Origin: CALFCX01 sp041650595 | GTDB lineage: Bacteria > Margulisbacteria > WOR-1 > JAKLHX01 | DNA: 64,000 bases | Reading direction: 5' to 3' | Assembly: GCA_041650595.1 (NCBI GenBank) | Contig: JBAZKW010000002.1 | Coordinates: 129,983 to 193,982 of the forward strand | Shown here: positions 40,565 to 49,643 of the stretch, piece after piece | Layout: each line of letters begins with the position of its first letter | Numbering within the stretch: position 1 is the first letter of the stretch | Program-made: the position numbers and the translations under genes | The notes under the pieces: model-generated | Told to the model about the DNA's origin: nothing | Databases searched by the model: none | Seen by the model: the letters and a program-made list of their open reading frames with translations, nothing else

Positions 40565-41915
40565 ACTTTTCTATCAATTCAAGCTTGATCCTTTTAAGCT
40601 CTTCTCTTGGAAGGATCCTGAGAAGCTCCCATGAAAGGTCCAGGGTCTCTTCGATCGTGCGGGCTTCGTTTTCGCTTTGACCGATGAATTTCCTTTCGAA
40701 TTCTCCCGCAAATTCCAGATATTTTCTGTCAGTCTCTGAAAGCGCGGCTTCTCCGAGTATTACAACAAGCTCCCGGACCTCGCGGCCTCTCGCATAAGAC
40801 GCAAAAAGCTGGTTCGCAAGCGAGGCATGGTCGTCTCTCGTGCGGCCTTCACCTATAGCTTTATCTCTGAGGCGTGAAAGCGACGGCAGGGGATCTATCG
40901 GAGGATATATCCCTTTTCTTTCAAGCTCCCTGCTCAATATTATTTGTCCTTCAGTAATATATCCGGTAAGATCCGGGATCGGATGTGTTTTATCGTCATC
41001 AGGCATAGTAAGTATCGGAATAAGCGTTATTGAACCCGGCTGGTCCTTTATCCGACCGGCGCGTTCGTATAAATTGGCCAGATCCGTATATAAATATCCC
41101 GGATATCCGCGCCTTCCGGGGATCTCCCTTCGGGCGGCGGAAACTTCCCGCAGGCTTTCGCAGTAATTGGTCATGTCGGTCAATATGACCAGCACGTGCA
41201 TCCCTACTTCAAAAGCAAGATACTCGGCTGCGGTAAGCGCAAGCCTGGGCGTTGCGATCCTTTCAATGGCAGGATCCGATGCAAGATTTATGTAAAGTAC
41301 GGAGTTTTCAATCGCGCCCGTCCGGCGGAATCCCGAAATAAAAAATTCAGCTTCTTCGTAAGTTATCCCCATTGCGCCAAAAACGACGGCGAAGGATTCT
41401 TCTTTGCCGCGGACCTTGGCCTGATGGGCTATTTGCGCCGCAAGTCTTGAGTGTGGAAGTCCGGACGCAGAAAAAATGGGAAGTTTTTGCCCGCGTGAAA
41501 GGGTATTTAGCCCGTCTATGGTGGAGATCCCCGTCTGGATAAAATCATTCGGGTAATCCCGGGCATATGGATTTATCGGGAGCCCGTTAACATCAAGCTT
41601 TTTTGAAGGAATGAGTTCCGGAGCGCCGTCCAAGGGCCGCCCCAATCCCGAAAATATCCGTCCCGTCATGTCGGGAGAAACGGCCAGCTCAAGCGACCGG
41701 CCTTTGAAAGCAAGGCTTACTGTCTTTATATCAAGTCCTTCGGTGCCTTCAAATACCTGAACAAGTGCTTTGTCGGCGCTGATCTCGAGGACTTTCCCAA
41801 GCCTTATTTCTCCGGATTTGAGTTTTATCTCGACAAGCTCATCATAGGACACCCCCGTCACGCCTTCCACAAGCATCAGCGGTCCCGTGATCTCCGATAT
41901 TTTGATCTTATTCAT
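40548..41915 (-). CDS. ntpB: V/A-type ATPase subunit B (non-catalytic)
   Basis: 455 aa from ATG 41915, chosen for GGAGG just upstream; the frame is open to 41939. The P-loop position reads SASGLPHSRLAAQIA, not a Walker A, as expected of B subunits. SRWAE-equivalent and LTDMTNYCESLREVSAARRE are present. Its ATG overlaps the A subunit end. Confidence 0.97.
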   Translation of the reverse strand: MNKIKISEITGPLMLVEGVTGVSYDELVEIKLKSGEIRLGKVLEISADKALVQVFEGTEGLDIKTVSLAFKGRSLELAVSPDMTGRIFSGLGRPLDGAPELIPSKKLDVNGLPINPYARDYPNDFIQTGISTIDGLNTLSRGQKLPIFSASGLPHSRLAAQIAHQAKVRGKEESFAVVFGAMGITYEEAEFFISGFRRTGAIENSVLYINLASDPAIERIATPRLALTAAEYLAFEVGMHVLVILTDMTNYCESLREVSAARREIPGRRGYPGYLYTDLANLYERAGRIKDQPGSITLIPILTMPDDDKTHPIPDLTGYITEGQIILSRELERKGIYPPIDPLPSLSRLRDKAIGEGRTRDDHASLANQLFASYARGREVRELVVILGEAALSETDRKYLEFAGEFERKFIGQSENEARTIEETLDLSWELLRILPREELKRIKLELIEKYENKS

Positions 41916-43638
41916 GTCGCCCTCCGCTTCTAAGCGCACCGATCAAGTTTGCTGCCTGTTCTGGAAGCTCTGCGGCCGAAGCTTCGTCCAAAAATCTTGC
42001 TCCGGCGATCTTTTCGACTATTCCGCTGATTTTTATGCGCTCCATATCGGCGCCCTCTTCAAGAGCAAGCAAGGCCTGCCTGAAAAATTCAAGTATGGCT
42101 TTTAGCATGTGATATTGTTTCTTAAGAGACGAATACTGGTCAATGGGATCGAATGCGCTTTGGTAAAGGAAATCTTCCCTTATCATTTTGGAAGCAAAAA
42201 GCACTAACTGTTCCTTCGGTGAAATAGACTCCACTCCGACAAGACGTACGATCTCTTCGAGTTCGGCTTCCTGCGCCAGCAGTTTCAAACATTCTTCCCG
42301 GACCTCATCAACGTCTTCAGCCACTTCTTTTTTGAAATACGGGGAAAGGTTTGCAATATAAAGTGAATAAGATCTTAGCCAGTTTATTGACGGGAAATGT
42401 CTTTTGTTCGCGAGTGTTTCATCAAGCGCCCAAAATACTTTTGTTACCCGCAGAGTATTTTGCACTACGGGTTCTGAAAGGTCCCCTCCCGGAGGAGAGA
42501 CGGAGCCTATGATAGTAAGAGAACCTTCTCTTTCCGGCCTGCCTTCGCATTTTCCGCAGCCGGAGCGCTCATAAAAATCGGCCAGACGGGATCCGAGATA
42601 CGCAGGATACCCTTCTTCCCCGGGCATTTCTTCAAGACGGCCGGACATTTCTCTCAAAGCTTCGGCCCAGCGAGACGTGGAATCAGCCATCATCGCAACG
42701 TTATATCCCATATCCCTAAAATATTCGGCTATTGCGGCTCCTGTGTAGACAGAGGCTTCTCTTGCGGCTATAGGCATGTTTGATGTGTTTGCTATAAGTA
42801 TCGTCTTTTCCAGCAGCGGCCTTCCGCTTTTCGGATCTTTCAGTTCCGGAAATTCCTTAAGCACGTCCGTCATTTCGTTTCCCCGCTCGCCGCAGCCCAC
42901 AAAAACGATAAGATCTGCATCCGACCATTTTGCCATCTGATGTTGTATAACTGTTTTACCCGCACCAAACGGTCCCGGCACACAGGCCGCCCCGCCTTTG
43001 GCAATAGGGAAAAACGAATCTATTATTCTCTGGCCTGTCACAAGAGGAATGGATGACGGATATTTTTCCTTGACTTCCCGGCGTTTTCTTACCGGCCACT
43101 TCTGAAGCATGGAGAGCTTTTTCCCGCTGACCACCGCAACGGTTTCCTCAACGGTAAACGCTCCGGGATTTATCGCTTCGACTTTCCCGTTTATTCCCTG
43201 CGGGACCATTATCTTATGGACTATCAGCGGAGTTTCCTGAACGGTCCCGATTACATCTCCCGGCTTCACGGAATCGCCCTCTTTTACCAAAGGCACAAAA
43301 GACCATTTTTTACTTCGTGAAACGGCCGGGACATCTATCCCTCTGGCAATAAAAAATCCCGATGCCTTCATGATGTCTTTAAGCGGCCTTTGTATGCCGT
43401 CAAATATCGCCCCGATCATCCCGGGCGCCAGTTCAACAGACAACGGGCTTCCCGTGTTCACCGCTTCATCGCCGACTTTAAGTCCGGAGGTCTCTTCATA
43501 CACCTGTACCGAAGCAAGATCCCCGCGAAGTTCTACTACCTCCCCTATAAGACGTTTTTTCCCAAGCCTGATAAGGTCTCCTTTTCTTGCCCCTTCAACC
43601 TCGGCCACAACCAATGGCCCCGCAACCTTTTTTATCAT
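41908..43638 (-). CDS. ntpA: V/A-type ATPase subunit A (catalytic)
   Basis: 576 aa. Walker A GPFGAGKTVIQHQ, catalytic region CGERGNEMTDVL, and MADSTSRWAEALREMSGR, with the long non-homologous insert near residues 110-190 that marks A subunits. It begins 1 base after subunit F. Confidence 0.98.
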   Translation of the reverse strand: MIKKVAGPLVVAEVEGARKGDLIRLGKKRLIGEVVELRGDLASVQVYEETSGLKVGDEAVNTGSPLSVELAPGMIGAIFDGIQRPLKDIMKASGFFIARGIDVPAVSRSKKWSFVPLVKEGDSVKPGDVIGTVQETPLIVHKIMVPQGINGKVEAINPGAFTVEETVAVVSGKKLSMLQKWPVRKRREVKEKYPSSIPLVTGQRIIDSFFPIAKGGAACVPGPFGAGKTVIQHQMAKWSDADLIVFVGCGERGNEMTDVLKEFPELKDPKSGRPLLEKTILIANTSNMPIAAREASVYTGAAIAEYFRDMGYNVAMMADSTSRWAEALREMSGRLEEMPGEEGYPAYLGSRLADFYERSGCGKCEGRPEREGSLTIIGSVSPPGGDLSEPVVQNTLRVTKVFWALDETLANKRHFPSINWLRSYSLYIANLSPYFKKEVAEDVDEVREECLKLLAQEAELEEIVRLVGVESISPKEQLVLFASKMIREDFLYQSAFDPIDQYSSLKKQYHMLKAILEFFRQALLALEEGADMERIKISGIVEKIAGARFLDEASAAELPEQAANLIGALRSGGRHE

Positions 43639-43639
43639 T

Positions 43640-43942
43640 TTATAGAGCTCCTGTTGCTTTCTTTGTCAATTCTCTTAGATTCTCCCTGAAAAACCCTTTG
43701 ACTTTCCTAAAATCCGGGATACAGATAAGGCTGATGCCGCCGGCTTCGGCTTTTGCCATGACGTCAACATTGGCTTCCGCCACGCTTTCAAGTACAAATG
43801 CCATTGAATATTCTTTGTCCTGCGAGATCTCCTCAACGGCTGCAGAGAATTTTGTTTCGGAATCCACAGGAAATACTTTTACCCCGCTAAAAGCAAGCGG
43901 TTTTATAATATCTTTTTCTCCGATCAGGGCTATTTTAGACAT
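43640..43942 (-). CDS. ntpF: V/A-type ATPase subunit F
   Basis: 100 aa, Rossmann-like regulatory subunit of the central stalk: MSKIALIGEKDIIKPLAFSG start and a mid-strand SLICIPDF. Overlaps subunit C by 8 bases. Confidence 0.9.
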   Translation of the reverse strand: MSKIALIGEKDIIKPLAFSGVKVFPVDSETKFSAAVEEISQDKEYSMAFVLESVAEANVDVMAKAEAGGISLICIPDFRKVKGFFRENLRELTKKATGAL

Positions 43943-44660
43943 AAGAAAGACGAACGCTCCTTTTTATGTCTTCAACCGGGGTGTTCAGCTGTTTTGCCGT
44001 AAAGATCATGCGCAGGTTTTTTATTTCGGTTTCCCTGGCGACAAAAAAACCTATGGCCGGATCAATCCCGAAAGACTTGTATTTAGCGGGCCTCACCGTT
44101 TCAATAAGAAAATCGTCTTCTTCTTTTTCAAGTTCGGAAAGACTGCCGGTCTTTTTATAGTTTTCGATCCCGCGGACAACAGCAGCGCCATAATCACTGT
44201 ACCTGGTCTCTGAAAGTATATTCTCTGGGTCCCTGGTACTATTCATAAGAGCTGCTTTAATGCCGGAAAAAAACGAATAGGCAGCGGCATATCTTTTAAA
44301 CACCCGGCTCTCGGACCCGGCCGCTGTTTTATGAAGCAGTTTTGAATAATCCGCCACCGCGATACTCCTGACAAATTTTTGTTTCATCGCATCTATTGCC
44401 GGCTCAAAAGGGCACAGCTCTTCGAGTATTGCGAGAGTTTTCGAAGTCTCCATGTCAAGCAACCCGGAAAAATCAAAGGGGCTTTCGAGACGGCTTATCG
44501 TTTCCGCATAACTGCGGTTCTCGGAAAGCACGGAAAAAGAGCTTTCAAAGTCCTTTGAATCTATCATCATGGCAAGGCTAAGGTCGCCGATCAAATATGC
44601 CTCCATTGATCTTATCCTGCCTATTGCGTAAGCCAGCTTAACCATATAATATTTTCGCAA
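43935..44660 (-). CDS. ntpC: V/A-type ATPase subunit C (d-like)
   Basis: 241 aa, helical socket joining stalk and membrane ring. KLAYAIGRIRSMEAYLIG start and FFVARETEIKNLRMIFTAK near the C-terminus are typical. Shorter than the ~320-aa Thermus protein, so one helical repeat may be reduced. Overlaps subunit E by 23 bases. Confidence 0.88.
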   Translation of the reverse strand: MRKYYMVKLAYAIGRIRSMEAYLIGDLSLAMMIDSKDFESSFSVLSENRSYAETISRLESPFDFSGLLDMETSKTLAILEELCPFEPAIDAMKQKFVRSIAVADYSKLLHKTAAGSESRVFKRYAAAYSFFSGIKAALMNSTRDPENILSETRYSDYGAAVVRGIENYKKTGSLSELEKEEDDFLIETVRPAKYKSFGIDPAIGFFVARETEIKNLRMIFTAKQLNTPVEDIKRSVRLSYV

Positions 44661-44961
44661 CCTCTATTTCTTTTTCTTCCCTGTGCTTTTCCGGAAAAGC
44701 AGCAAGAGCGGAATCTAATATCCTCCGTTTTTCTTCAAGTACCCTTTTTTTTGCCTCCAGCCTGGCGGGTATCACAATGCTGCGTTTCTCTTCTTCGGCA
44801 AGTTTTTTGCCGCGAGCCAAAAATTCAACCTTTATCGCATCAGCTTTTGTTAAAGCTTCGTCCCTGATCTTGCTGACAACCAGATCGCATTTCTTTTTTA
44901 TTTCCAGGGCCTTTTCTTCAGCCTCTGAAATAATCTTCTCTTCAATCTCTTTTATGCCCAT
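44638..44961 (-). CDS. ntpE: V/A-type ATPase subunit E, lacking the globular domain
   Basis: 107 aa against ~190 usual. The N-terminal charged coiled coil of the peripheral stalk is present (IISEAEEKALEIKKKCD, ARLEAKKRVLEEKRR), but the frame stops at VAKILYG, inside the start of the C-terminal domain that clamps the A/B head. The next gene overlaps the 3' end in normal spacing, so this is not an obvious frameshift. The stalk may be completed by another protein or by the H-like subunit. Confidence 0.8.
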   Translation of the reverse strand: MGIKEIEEKIISEAEEKALEIKKKCDLVVSKIRDEALTKADAIKVEFLARGKKLAEEEKRSIVIPARLEAKKRVLEEKRRILDSALAAFPEKHREEKEIEVAKILYG

Positions 44962-44964
44962 TTT

Positions 44965-45435
44965 CTAGATCTTTATGCTCGACACCAGGATAATTGTGGC
45001 CAAAAGCCCCAAAACCGCGTAAGTCTCGACCATCGCCGGCAGGATTATGGCTTTCCCCATTTCTTCCGGACGCTTGGCTATCAGCAGTATTCCGGCAACG
45101 GACGCGCGGCCTTGATAATATCCGGAAACCAGTCCCGCTATGCCAAGCGGCAAAGCAGCAAAGAAAAGCTGCAGTCCGGCACTGAAAGGTACGGCCATTC
45201 CTCCTCCCAAAAGGTTTATTTTCATCATTATGTAGAAGGCCCCGAGAAATCCGTAAAATCCCTGCGTCCCGGGCAACGCCAGCATTACCAGTACACGCCC
45301 GAATTTTTCAGGATCCTCCGTGATGACGCCTCCCGCGGCCTCTGCCGCTATTGAAATCCCCCATGCGGAACCGGAAGCTCCTAAAAACGCGGCAAAAGCC
45401 GCTCCGGCTATCGCGAGCCCTATTCCCCAATCCAT
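44965..45435 (-). CDS. ntpK: V/A-type ATPase subunit K (proteolipid), Na+-type signature
   Basis: 156 aa, two fused hairpins (four helices). The first hairpin carries LPGTQGFYG, the second PAMVETYAVLG with the ion-binding Glu, and YYQGR lies between. These match the residues that bind Na+ in Enterococcus NtpK (Thr-Gln, Gln and Glu), so Na+ transport is inferred. Only one carboxylate per four helices is expected. 3 bases separate it from subunit E. Confidence 0.93.
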   Translation of the reverse strand: MDWGIGLAIAGAAFAAFLGASGSAWGISIAAEAAGGVITEDPEKFGRVLVMLALPGTQGFYGFLGAFYIMMKINLLGGGMAVPFSAGLQLFFAALPLGIAGLVSGYYQGRASVAGILLIAKRPEEMGKAIILPAMVETYAVLGLLATIILVSSIKI

Positions 45436-45450
45436 AGTTCGTACCTCCTT

Positions 45451-47394
45451 TTACTTAATCACGACATATTTTGTTTCGTAGCCAAAAGGTTTGAATTCTT
45501 TTCCGGACCCTTCGTAAAATTTCCCGAAGAATTCCACGAGCTGAAGCCTGGCAGAATGGATAAAAGCGCCTAAAACCGATATTACCAGATTAAAAATGTG
45601 TCCGACAACCAGTATCGCGACCATTAACAAATATCCGATGTAGGGCACGTTCCCGGTAAGTTCAGCTATTATATTGACGACCATCCCTATTATAGACGTG
45701 GTCATCATAAGCGCAAGCAACCGCGAATATGAAAGAGTGTCCCCGAGAAATCCGGTTGTCCTGTATAGGCTCAGGATCCCCTTTATGCCTTTTTGGAAAA
45801 TATTTTTTTCTTGCCTTCCCTGCGTCAACACCAAAAGCGTGGCTCCCGCCATTGACATGATCGAAAGCACTCCGGAATAACTTTGTGCCGCCGCTGAAGA
45901 AACTGCGTATCCCGACAAAGACAGAAGAAAGAATATCCAAAGTCCGTCGTCCAAAATGCCGTCAACCCATTGATTTTTTTGTATTTTAGATAACATGGAA
46001 ACGAATATCCCGTAAATAATCTGCAAAAGTCCCAGACCGACAGACAGCCCTAAAACGCTCAGCGGATTTTTTATCGGGTCTATCAATCTCATTTTTATCA
46101 AAAAGGGGCCTGCGGGAGCCGGGATCCGTGCAAGATCTATGCCAAAATACGACCCCGAGATCACACCGACAAAAATCGTCGCTATCCCCCCTACAAATAG
46201 CAGGATCAGGAGTTTTTTCCCGCCTTCCGAAAGCGTTAGTTTTCGTAAATAATACCAACTGACTATCGACAATATCAGCCCGTACCCGACATCGGACAGG
46301 CACATCGCAAAAAACAAAAGGTAAAACATGGAAAGCGGCCCTGTAGGGTCTACTTCGCCTTTCCCGGGCAGACCGAAGATCCTGGTTATCGCTTCGAAAG
46401 GATAAAAAACGGCAGCATTTTTTAGCAATGTCGGAGGGTCTTCCCCCTCTTCAGGTAAAACTCTCTCGATCGCACATAGGGGAATTTCATTTTTTAATTC
46501 TTCTGATAAGCCCGGCAATTTGTACTTGGGAACCCAGCCCGACAGAAAAAAAGTACTGCCGGTAACTCCTGCTTTGCGCTCAGCCGTCTTTTTTACGACC
46601 TTCTGAAAGAAGTAGTCATAAACATAGGAAAGCTTTGAAAGATGCGGGACATATTTTTTCAATTCCGAAATGATCGTTCCGTTTTCCTGCTCAACTTCCT
46701 TCAAAGATGTCTCTATCGCTGCGAGTTCCTGCGAAGCGGTCCTCTCCGATAGCGGGAGGGAGACTTTTTCAAAATTGATTTTTGAGAGTATATCGTCTAT
46801 TTTTGCGCTGTCCTTTGCATAAAAAATAATGACATGCGTTTTGTCGGGATTTCCCGATATTATCTCTATCGCCGACGCCGGGATTTGTGACGACAATTCC
46901 TCCTGCAACAACTGCATCTTCTTTGTCTTGACGGAGCCGGCAACCATACAGGTCTTTTTCGTACAGGACAAATCCTTCAACTTGACTTTTAACGCGGCCC
47001 AAGGCAGCAAAATGTCCCTTTCTTTTTTTAACGTCGACAAAAGATTGTTCAGATTTGACAGCTCGCTTTCCATGCTTTTTATTGAGGAGAGCACGGAGCG
47101 CCAATCAAAATCGTGAGAGGTCTTTTCAAGCACCGACATTTCTACCGGCTCTTTATAAGGGACAAAGTTTTCAATGAAGCTTTTTTTCTTTCCTGATACC
47201 TTAACAAGCAGGGAGATCGCCAGCTCAAGCTCAGGAAGCAATGGTTCAAAATCTCCGGACTTGTATTCCGAAGGGCCTTCCTGCTGCGCATCTAAAGGGT
47301 GTAGCGTGCGGTCTTTTTGCAGGATAGAAAGTATCTTGTCTTTAACTGAGATATGGCCGATGACGGCTATCTTTTCCATGTCGGCTATTGACAT
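45451..47394 (-). CDS. ntpI: V/A-type ATPase subunit I (membrane a-subunit)
   Basis: 647 aa: cytosolic coiled-coil half, then seven or eight transmembrane helices from about residue 350 (FYLLFFAMCLSDVGYGLIL). The proton/sodium-path Arg region lies in LLALMMTTSIIG to FIHSARLQLVEFFGKFYEG, typical. It overlaps the H-like gene by 10 bases and precedes K by 15. Confidence 0.96.
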   Translation of the reverse strand: MSIADMEKIAVIGHISVKDKILSILQKDRTLHPLDAQQEGPSEYKSGDFEPLLPELELAISLLVKVSGKKKSFIENFVPYKEPVEMSVLEKTSHDFDWRSVLSSIKSMESELSNLNNLLSTLKKERDILLPWAALKVKLKDLSCTKKTCMVAGSVKTKKMQLLQEELSSQIPASAIEIISGNPDKTHVIIFYAKDSAKIDDILSKINFEKVSLPLSERTASQELAAIETSLKEVEQENGTIISELKKYVPHLSKLSYVYDYFFQKVVKKTAERKAGVTGSTFFLSGWVPKYKLPGLSEELKNEIPLCAIERVLPEEGEDPPTLLKNAAVFYPFEAITRIFGLPGKGEVDPTGPLSMFYLLFFAMCLSDVGYGLILSIVSWYYLRKLTLSEGGKKLLILLFVGGIATIFVGVISGSYFGIDLARIPAPAGPFLIKMRLIDPIKNPLSVLGLSVGLGLLQIIYGIFVSMLSKIQKNQWVDGILDDGLWIFFLLSLSGYAVSSAAAQSYSGVLSIMSMAGATLLVLTQGRQEKNIFQKGIKGILSLYRTTGFLGDTLSYSRLLALMMTTSIIGMVVNIIAELTGNVPYIGYLLMVAILVVGHIFNLVISVLGAFIHSARLQLVEFFGKFYEGSGKEFKPFGYETKYVVIK

Positions 47395-47681
47395 AGCTTT
47401 TTCGCCTCATCGATCTTAGAACTCGATCTTTTTCTGATAGCAAGAATGCTTTCCTCGCAACCCTTTTCAATATCCGCCTTTTCTTTTTGAGCTTCTAAAC
47501 GCGATTGCTCGATCATTTTAGAGATAGTGCTTTTTCCTTCTTCTTTTGTTTTGGCTATGATTACAGCAGATTCTTCTTTCGCATGGTTTATTGCAAGCTT
47601 TGTCTTTCTTTCGGCAGAAGATACTATTTCCAAAGCTCTGGCTTCTATAGAGAGGATGGTTTGAACTGTTTCTATTGGCAT
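47385..47681 (-). CDS. V/A-type ATPase subunit H/G-like coiled coil
   Basis: 98 aa, almost entirely a charged helix (KLAINHAKEESAVIIAKTKEEGK), as in peripheral-stalk H/G subunits. It begins the ATPase operon (order H-I-K-E-C-F-A-B-D). With the short E it would form the right-handed peripheral stalk. A TATAAT lies 15 bases upstream of the ATG. Confidence 0.8.
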   Translation of the reverse strand: MPIETVQTILSIEARALEIVSSAERKTKLAINHAKEESAVIIAKTKEEGKSTISKMIEQSRLEAQKEKADIEKGCEESILAIRKRSSSKIDEAKKLCQ

Positions 47682-47713
47682 ACTATTTCAAAAGGAATTA
47701 TATCACTAATATC

Positions 47714-48811
47714 TCAAACATTGAAACGGACATAAACAAGATCCCCGTCCTTAACGAAATATTCTTTTCCTTCGAGCCTTACTGCTCCATTTTCTTTAGC
47801 ATGGGCATACGTTCCCATATTAATAAGCTCTTCCGCACTTATCACTTCGGCACTTATAAAGCCCTTTTCCATGTCAGTATGTATCTTGCCTGCCGCACTA
47901 ACAAGTTTTGTTCCATTTGTCGCCGTCCAGGCCCTGGTCTCTTTCTCATTGCCGGTGAAAAATGTTATCAGATCCAGAGTTTTATATCCTGTCTTTATCA
48001 ATTCTTGTAAACGAAGCTCTTTGATGCCTATTTCAGCCAAATATTGGGCTGCCTCTTCTTTTGAGAGCTCGAGTATCTCTTCTTCAAGTTTTGAACAGAT
48101 CTCTACCAAAGGCGCTCCGATTGTATTTGCTGCGGACTCCGCCTCTTTAACAAAACCGTTGCGCCCGGAAACAAACGATTTTTCATCCGTGTTTGTCACT
48201 ATTATCTGGGGTTTCATCGTCAGAAGAAAAAGCGGGCCTAAAACACTTTTTTCTTCATCGCTCCATGAAGCCGAGGAAAGCGGAGAGCCTTTCCCTACGG
48301 CTTCCTGCGCCTTTTTAAAAACACCGGCCTGGTGTTGCGCCGCTTTATCGTTCGATTTCAAAAGCCTTTGCAGTTCTGAAAGTTTTTTTTCTATTGTTGC
48401 CAGGTCCGAAAGAAGAAGTTCGGAATTTACCGTCTCTATGTCCCTTATGGGGCCGGGAACCCCTTCAACATGCGCTACGGAAGGAGAATCAAAACACCTT
48501 ACAACATGTGCGATGGCATCAACTTCTCTTATATTTGCAAGAAACTTGTTCCCAAGCCCTTCTCCCCTGCTTGCGCCTTTCACCAGGCCTGCAATGTCGA
48601 CAAATTCTATTGTGGTCGGGATCGTTTTTTGAGACTTCATGATCTTGGATATATTTACAAGCCTCTCGTCAGGAACTTCCACTATGCCAAGATTAGGATT
48701 TATTGTCGTAAAAGGATAATTCGAGACTTCCGCATGCGCTTTTGTAAGACAATTGAACAGCGTGGATTTGCCTACGTTTGGCAGTCCTACGATCCCGATC
48801 TTTAGCGACAT
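47714..48811 (-). CDS. ychF: ribosome-binding ATPase YchF
   Basis: 365 aa Obg-family P-loop protein with ATP preference. G1 GLPNVGKSTLFN, switch region NYPFTTINPNLG, DIAGLVKGASRGEGLG, and the C-terminal TGS domain ending GKEYFVKDGDLVYVRFNV. The G4 is NTDE, as in YchF. It overlaps nadC by 10 bases and ends the pyrH-frr-uppS-cdsA-nadC-ychF run. Confidence 0.97.
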   Translation of the reverse strand: MSLKIGIVGLPNVGKSTLFNCLTKAHAEVSNYPFTTINPNLGIVEVPDERLVNISKIMKSQKTIPTTIEFVDIAGLVKGASRGEGLGNKFLANIREVDAIAHVVRCFDSPSVAHVEGVPGPIRDIETVNSELLLSDLATIEKKLSELQRLLKSNDKAAQHQAGVFKKAQEAVGKGSPLSSASWSDEEKSVLGPLFLLTMKPQIIVTNTDEKSFVSGRNGFVKEAESAANTIGAPLVEICSKLEEEILELSKEEAAQYLAEIGIKELRLQELIKTGYKTLDLITFFTGNEKETRAWTATNGTKLVSAAGKIHTDMEKGFISAEVISAEELINMGTYAHAKENGAVRLEGKEYFVKDGDLVYVRFNV

Positions 48812-49638
48812 TTGATGATTTCCAAGGAGATATCAAGCGCTTTTGGAGAGTGTGTAAGGGCTCCAACGGATATAAGATCGACACCGCTTTTAGCTATTCT
48901 TTTTACATTCGTTAAATTTATCCCGCCGGACGCCTCAAGAAATATTTTTTTTCCGGATCTTTTTGAAAAGGTTTTTGCCGTTTTTACGGCCTTCTTAAGC
49001 TTTTCTGCTGACATGTTGTCCAAAAGGATCCTGTCCGGCATTGCCTTAAGCGCGCTTTTCAACTCTGAAAAGTTTTTCACCTCGATTTCAACAGATTTGC
49101 CCGTCTTTCTTGCCTTTGTAACGGCTTTCTTTATGTCGGGTTCGGCAACAAGATGATTGTCCTTTATCAGAACAGCATCATATAGCCCCATTCTATGGTT
49201 CACTCCGCCGCCCATTTTTACGGCAAATTTCTCGATCCTTCTGAGGTTCGGGGTGGTTTTCCTTGTATCAAGTATTTTTGCTCCCGTTCCGGCACAGAGT
49301 TTAGCAAATTTGTCTGTTAATGTGGCGATCCCTGACAACCTTTGAAGAAAATTAAGCGCCACTCTTTCACCGGATAGTATCGGAGCGGCAGGTCCGCTTA
49401 AAGATGCGATAATATCGCCTTTTGTTATCTTCTGACCGTCTTTTTTGTGTTTCACAAAAGATACTTTCCTGTTAAGAGAAGAAAAAACCAGCTTCGAGAT
49501 GTCCACTCCAGCAACCACTCCGTCTTCTTTTGCAATAATGACGGCTTTTGCCCGCATTGCAGATGGCACAAGACATATAGTAGTTATGTCCCCTTTGCCT
49601 ATATCCTCTTTGAGGGCCCGCCTTATTGTGTCTTTCAT
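48802..49638 (-). CDS. nadC: nicotinate-nucleotide pyrophosphorylase (carboxylating)
   Basis: 278 aa QPRTase making NaMN from quinolinate. DTRKTTPNLRRIEKFAVKMGG, HRMGLYDAVLIKDNHL and LEASGGINLTNVKRIAKSGVD are diagnostic. Placed after cdsA with 5 bases between. Quinolinate synthesis genes are not in the window. Confidence 0.96.
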   Translation of the reverse strand: MKDTIRRALKEDIGKGDITTICLVPSAMRAKAVIIAKEDGVVAGVDISKLVFSSLNRKVSFVKHKKDGQKITKGDIIASLSGPAAPILSGERVALNFLQRLSGIATLTDKFAKLCAGTGAKILDTRKTTPNLRRIEKFAVKMGGGVNHRMGLYDAVLIKDNHLVAEPDIKKAVTKARKTGKSVEIEVKNFSELKSALKAMPDRILLDNMSAEKLKKAVKTAKTFSKRSGKKIFLEASGGINLTNVKRIAKSGVDLISVGALTHSPKALDISLEIIKCR

Positions 49639-49643
49639 TGTTT

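Noticed and set aside
47871..48632. 253-aa plus-strand frame opposite ychF
   Set aside because: Long but Ser/Phe-rich shadow; ychF on the minus strand has all family motifs.
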